DNA from: Candidatus Bathyarchaeota archaeon
GTDB lineage: Archaea > Thermoproteota > Bathyarchaeia > TCS64
Reading direction: 5' to 3'
Assembly (NCBI GenBank): GCA_020697635.1
Contig: JAEHCT010000051.1
Span: forward strand, 1 to 8,154
Length of the DNA stretch: 8,154 bases
The notes under the pieces were generated by a model. It was not told where the DNA came from. It made no database searches and was given only the letters and a program-made list of their open reading frames with translations. Position 1 is the stretch's first letter. The number at the start of each line of letters is the position of its first letter. Positions 4,908 through 8,154 of this stretch are shown piece by piece. Position numbers and translations under genes: made by a program.

Positions 4908-5780
4908 ATGTCTTCCCACAGTGGCACGCTTCTTGTGAGACGAGAGAAGAACAACGCGGCGCGTCCCGTTCTACCCAAGGTAGACTACCACTGCCACATA
5001 AGCATCACAGAGTACAGCGACCCCGCCAACCCCACCGTCGTCACCGTCAGCCTGGAGGAGTTTCAGGCCGACCTCCAGGAGGCGGGCATCGACAGGGCCG
5101 TGGTCCTCAGCGACCGTCGCACAAGCCCCGAGCAGGTCTCCGCCTTCGTGGCCCAGGACCCGGAGCGCTTCATAGGGTTCGGGTACGTGAACCCCACGCT
5201 GCACGGCGCCGCGGAGGAGGTGCTCAGGCAGAGGAGCGAGCTGGGGCTCCACGGCCTGAAGCTGTACCCGTGCAGCGACGCCTATGCGCCCGACGATACC
5301 CACGCCTTCAAGGTCTACGAGGCGGCGTCAGGCATGGGAATGCCTGTGATGTTCCACCACGCCGGGATGCCCGACGCATACGACTACATGAAGCACACAG
5401 ACCCCGCGCAGATCGACGTGGTGGCCCAGTGCTTCCCCGAGCTCAAGATAGTGCTCGCCCACCTAGGCTACCCCCGCGTCGAGGAGACCCTCTACGTCTG
5501 CAGGAAGCACAGGAACGTGTGGTGCGACATAAGCTGGCCCTACGGCGACGTCAACCACCCCAGCTTCCTCTACATGCTTTGGAGGGACCTCTTGGTGGCG
5601 CTGAACCTCGGCGTCATGGATAGAATGGTGTTCGGCACCGACTACCCCGGCGTCAGACAGCGGTCCTACGTGGACATGCTCATGAGCCTGAACAGGTACG
5701 CCGCTCACGACGACCTCAAGATACCGCTGGACAAGATATCCTGTATGCTGGACAGAAACATCCAACCCCTACTTCCTTAG
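4908..5780 (+). CDS. Metal-dependent amidohydrolase (Amidohydro_2 family, TIM barrel)
   Basis: The 290-residue protein carries the full metal site of the amidohydrolase superfamily: VDYHCH (His28 and His30) at strand one, HGLKLYP (116-121) at the next conserved strand, FHH (His150/151), LAHLG (His185) and FGTDYP (Asp245) near the end of the barrel. These TIM-barrel enzymes hydrolyse or decarboxylate carboxylated or lactone-like substrates, as in the 2-amino-3-carboxymuconate semialdehyde decarboxylase and 2-pyrone-4,6-dicarboxylate hydrolase relatives. The sequence alone does not fix the substrate. The first 22 residues are polar and not part of the fold, so a later start cannot be excluded, but the TATA spacing strongly supports the ATG at 4908. 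The protein is cytoplasmic. Its 3' end overlaps the convergent NAD(P)HX repair gene by 12 nt. Confidence 0.85.
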   Translation: MSSHSGTLLVRREKNNAARPVLPKVDYHCHISITEYSDPANPTVVTVSLEEFQADLQEAGIDRAVVLSDRRTSPEQVSAFVAQDPERFIGFGYVNPTLHGAAEEVLRQRSELGLHGLKLYPCSDAYAPDDTHAFKVYEAASGMGMPVMFHHAGMPDAYDYMKHTDPAQIDVVAQCFPELKIVLAHLGYPRVEETLYVCRKHRNVWCDISWPYGDVNHPSFLYMLWRDLLVALNLGVMDRMVFGTDYPGVRQRSYVDMLMSLNRYAAHDDLKIPLDKISCMLDRNIQPLLP

Positions 5781-7277
5781 GCAGCCCTTGACTACGTATG
5801 GGATCTCCTCTACGAGGTCCTCCGGCAGGAGGTGGTACCCCTTCTCCTCGAAGACCCTGTCCCCGGCGGCGCCGTTGATGAACGCCGACGCGCAGGCCGC
5901 GTAGAAAGGCTTGGCGCCCATGGCTATGTAGCCGCCAGTCAGGCCTGTGAGGACGTCGCCGGTGCCCCCGACCGTCATGCCGGGGTTGCCAGTCCAGTTG
6001 GCCCGGGTGACTTTCCCGTCGCTTACCACGTCCACGCTGCCCTTCAGAAGCACCACGGCGCCCAGCTTCTTCGCCGCCTTCTCCACGAGTGCGCCTTTCT
6101 CCTCGAAGCCTCCCTCCGCCTTCTTCCCGGTGAGGAGCTGGAACTCCCTGCCGTGGGGGGTGAACACCAGCGGCGCCTCTATCCTAGGCTTGGTCTGGGT
6201 ATACGCCTTGAGGCCGTCGGCGTCGACCACCATGGGGAGCCCCTTCTCCTGGATGACATCGTGTAGCCGCGTGTAGGCTTCGACGGTCTTCTCGTGCTGC
6301 CCCAGGCCCGGCCCCACGGCCACGGCGTCCACCTTGTCAAGGAACGGCTTGACCATCTCCACGTTCTTGGGGGTAAGCCGTCTTCCGTCGAGCTTCACCG
6401 TTATGAGGCTCGGGCTGAAACCGGCCACGGCTTGGGCGGCGGTCTCTGGGACCGCGACGTAGACGAGGTCGCAGCCGGCGGCGTACGCGGCCATGGCGGT
6501 GAGCGCGGGGGCGCCAGAGTAGGTCTCGCTGCCTCCCACCACGAGGAGGCTGCCGTGCATGCCTTTGTGGCTGTCAGATTTCCTCTTGGGGTGGACCATG
6601 GCAACGTCCCCCGGCCCGGTGTAGAGCTCAGCCTCCTGGGGGATGCTTATGGGGGCGACCACGAGCTCCCCTGTCTGCCTGGGCTTCTTCATGTACCCCT
6701 CCTTAGGCTTATGGAAGGTGACGGTGAGGTCGGCCTGGACACACTCCCCGTGGGCGACACCGGTGTCGGCGACCAGACCGGTCGGTACGTCTATGGCTAT
6801 CCGGTACGCCTCGGCGATGTTCATCGCCTGTACCATCTGTAGATAAGGTGGCCGCAGGGCCCCACGCATGCTTGTCCCTATCAAACCGTCTACGATGGCG
6901 TCGGCCTTGATCTCGGGTATGAGGGACGAGTCCCTGATGACTGTGAGACCGATGCTGGAGGTCATGTTCCTGACTGCCTCGTAGTTGACGCGGGTGTTCT
7001 CCAGAGTGATGTCCGCGGGGTCTCCGAGGACGAGCACCTCGACGTCGTAGCCCATGCCCGCGAGGTGGCGGGCGGCCACGAAGCCGTCGCCGCCGTTGCC
7101 GCTGAGCCCAGACACAACGACTACCCTTGAGCCGGGTTTGAGACGCTTTGCAGTTTCGTCTGCCACGGATTTGCCCGCCGTCTCCATGAGCATTTGCGTG
7201 GAGACGCCGAGATGCTCAGAGTTCATCTCAACGGCGATCATCTCGGAGACGGTTAGGTACTCACCCAGTATCACCAT
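5769..7277 (-). CDS. nnr: Bifunctional NAD(P)H-hydrate epimerase / ADP-dependent NAD(P)H-hydrate dehydratase
   Basis: This enzyme repairs NADHX and NADPHX, the hydrated, inactive forms of the nicotinamide cofactors. Residues 1-215 are the YjeF N-terminal epimerase, with GNGGDGFVAARHL (60-72), the AIVDGLIGTS loop (127-136, Asp130) and AIDVPTG (161-167). Residues about 225-502 are the ribokinase-like dehydratase, with HKGMHGSLLVVGGS (238-250 region), GPGLG (322-326), DADGL (352-356), TPHGREF (373-379) and NPGMTVGGTGDVLTG (431-445), where Asp441 is the catalytic base. All key motifs are intact and the length (502) is normal for the fused form found in bacteria and archaea. Archaeal and bacterial dehydratases of this type use ADP. 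The ATG at 7277 gives a conserved start (the LTVSEMIAVE segment follows at residues 8-17); upstream GTGATAG is only a weak ribosome site. Confidence 0.93.
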   Translation of the reverse strand: MVILGEYLTVSEMIAVEMNSEHLGVSTQMLMETAGKSVADETAKRLKPGSRVVVVSGLSGNGGDGFVAARHLAGMGYDVEVLVLGDPADITLENTRVNYEAVRNMTSSIGLTVIRDSSLIPEIKADAIVDGLIGTSMRGALRPPYLQMVQAMNIAEAYRIAIDVPTGLVADTGVAHGECVQADLTVTFHKPKEGYMKKPRQTGELVVAPISIPQEAELYTGPGDVAMVHPKRKSDSHKGMHGSLLVVGGSETYSGAPALTAMAAYAAGCDLVYVAVPETAAQAVAGFSPSLITVKLDGRRLTPKNVEMVKPFLDKVDAVAVGPGLGQHEKTVEAYTRLHDVIQEKGLPMVVDADGLKAYTQTKPRIEAPLVFTPHGREFQLLTGKKAEGGFEEKGALVEKAAKKLGAVVLLKGSVDVVSDGKVTRANWTGNPGMTVGGTGDVLTGLTGGYIAMGAKPFYAACASAFINGAAGDRVFEEKGYHLLPEDLVEEIPYVVKGCLRK

Positions 7278-7320
7278 TCACTATCACATGCCTTTCTTTA
7301 CTACTGTTTCTACGATCTAA

Positions 7321-7333
7321 GATATTATATTTA
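7321..7333. promoter_or_regulatory. Divergent TATA-like element between nnr and the hydroxyacid dehydrogenase gene
   Basis: The plus-strand ATTATATTTAG is centred about 27 nt before the ATG at 7355, so the transcript should be leaderless. On the minus strand AAATATAATATC lies 44-56 nt before the ATG at 7277, predicting a leader of about 20-25 nt. The whole 77-nt gap (7278-7354) is AT-rich compared with its flanks and holds nothing else that I can identify. Confidence 0.55.
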
Positions 7334-7354
7334 GTCCCAGTCTATTAGATAATT

Positions 7355-8154
7355 ATGAAAATCCTGTTCATAGCCGGAAGATGGGCTCAGAACATCGAAG
7401 AGTCAAAGAAATACCAGGCACTGGCCGCGAAGGCCGAGATCGACCTGACGAGCGAGGAGGATCAGGGTGTCCTAGCCGCGAAGGCCGAGGACGTGGACGT
7501 CATCATCACGGGGGCTCCCGTGTCCGCGGAGATTATCAACCGGGCGAAGCGGCTCAAGATGATCCAGACGACGAGCGTCGGGTACAACCGCGTAGACGTG
7601 GACGCCGCCGCCGCCAAAGGGGTCATCATCTGTAACGTAGCGGAGGCGAACGCGAACAGCGTGGCCGAGCTGGTTTTCGGGCTAATACTGGACGTGGCGA
7701 GGAGGATATCCGCCCACGATCGTCTGCTTAGGGACGGGGGTTGGGCCAGGTATCATATTGAGAGGCAGGTAGAGATCAGGGGGAGCACCCTGGGTATCAT
7801 TGGCCTTGGGGCCATCGGTAGTCGGGTAGCCCAGATCGGGAAGAATGCATTCAACATGAGGATACTCGCGTGCGACCCTTACATCATATCCGACCGAGCC
7901 GAGCAGTTCGGGGGTAAGCTCGTGGACATGGAGATCCTGCTGAAGGAGTCCGACGTTGTGACGACGCACACGCCTCTGAACGAGGAGACGAGGCACCTCA
8001 TAGGTGAACGCGAACTCAGCCTGATGAAGCCCACAGCCATATACATCAACACGTCGAGAGGCCCAGTGGTGGACGAGAAAGCCCTCATCAAGGTCCTGAA
8101 GCAGGGGAAGATAAGCGGCGCCGGCCTCGACGTCTTCGAGACCGAGCCCATGGA
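7355..8154 (+). CDS. D-isomer-specific 2-hydroxyacid dehydrogenase (partial, runs off right edge)
   Basis: The first 266 residues are visible. The N-terminal half of the substrate domain (1-100) contains TTSVGYNRVDVDAAAAKGV (72-90) and the hinge AEANANSVAEL. The Rossmann NAD(H) domain has GIIGLGAIGSRVAQ (147-160) with the GxGxxG fingerprint, and Asp174 (ACDP) at the end of the second strand favours NAD over NADP. The catalytic Arg is Arg235 in INTSRGPVVDE, and GLDVFETEP (257-265) carries the catalytic Glu. The active-site His would lie just beyond the window. These enzymes oxidise or reduce D-3-phosphoglycerate, glycerate/glyoxylate or similar 2-hydroxyacids, and the visible part does not separate SerA from glyoxylate/hydroxypyruvate reductase types. 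The first strand (KILFIAGRW) is slightly unusual. The ATG start fits the leaderless TATA spacing. No C-terminal ACT domain can be assessed. Confidence 0.88.
   Translation, partial: MKILFIAGRWAQNIEESKKYQALAAKAEIDLTSEEDQGVLAAKAEDVDVIITGAPVSAEIINRAKRLKMIQTTSVGYNRVDVDAAAAKGVIICNVAEANANSVAELVFGLILDVARRISAHDRLLRDGGWARYHIERQVEIRGSTLGIIGLGAIGSRVAQIGKNAFNMRILACDPYIISDRAEQFGGKLVDMEILLKESDVVTTHTPLNEETRHLIGERELSLMKPTAIYINTSRGPVVDEKALIKVLKQGKISGAGLDVFETEPM

Noticed and set aside
5270..5623. Plus-strand Arg/Pro-rich frame inside the amidohydrolase
   Set aside because: It is an out-of-frame shadow; the amidohydrolase frame carries the full set of metal ligands.
5832..6842. Long plus-strand frames opposite the nnr gene
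   Set aside because: They arise from the high GC of nnr, whose motifs on the minus strand are unmistakable; the antisense products are Arg/Gly/His-rich and lack motifs.
1..8154. CRISPR array, insertion sequence or integration site
   Set aside because: No regularly spaced repeats, transposase or integrase motifs, or terminal inverted repeats were found on either strand.

Overview
The window reads as a piece of a chromosome from a TACK-type archaeon with about 55-60% GC coding sequence. Pointers to archaea are TATA-like boxes 20-30 nt upstream of several start codons with almost no leader (clearest for the genes starting at 4908 and 7355), the near absence of Shine-Dalgarno sites (one good one, before the gene at 317), and a Cys-rich regulator whose N-terminal half resembles the TackOD1 (Thaumarchaeal output domain 1) architecture joined to a receiver-like domain. 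The finer placement (a non-ammonia-oxidising Thaumarchaeota/Nitrososphaeria member or Bathyarchaeia) is inference only.

Layout from left to right. (1) A partial PurN-like formyltransferase on the minus strand (1-317) is divergent from a 54-residue zinc-ribbon protein (447-611). (2) A 524-residue Cys-rich/acidic-linker/pseudo-receiver protein on the minus strand (628-2202) converges on the zinc-ribbon gene. It shares an AT-rich divergent promoter region (2203-2321), which holds a perfect inverted repeat, with a plus-strand M55 D-aminopeptidase (2322-3179). (3) A membrane-anchored thioredoxin of the TlpA/ResA type (3228-3749) overlaps by one base a CcdA-type thiol:disulfide transmembrane protein (3749-4411); together they look like a dedicated electron relay for extracytoplasmic thiols. 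(4) Two small unrecognised minus-strand genes follow: a helical 84-residue protein (4404-4658) and a probable 33-residue membrane peptide (4700-4801). (5) A metal-dependent amidohydrolase (4908-5780) has an almost ideal leaderless promoter with a perfect palindrome between the TATA box and the start. It overlaps tail to tail with a fused NAD(P)HX epimerase/dehydratase (5769-7277, minus). (6) A partial D-2-hydroxyacid dehydrogenase (7355 to the right edge) is divergent from the NAD(P)HX repair gene, with overlapping AT-rich promoter elements.

The gene set is mostly housekeeping and catabolic: purine or one-carbon metabolism, D-peptide hydrolysis, thiol redox, nicotinamide repair and 2-hydroxyacid oxidation. 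No mobile element, CRISPR array, rRNA or tRNA was seen, and no obvious defence or secondary-metabolite system is present. The most unusual items are the pseudo-receiver protein, the two small unknown genes and the palindromes in the intergenic promoters.
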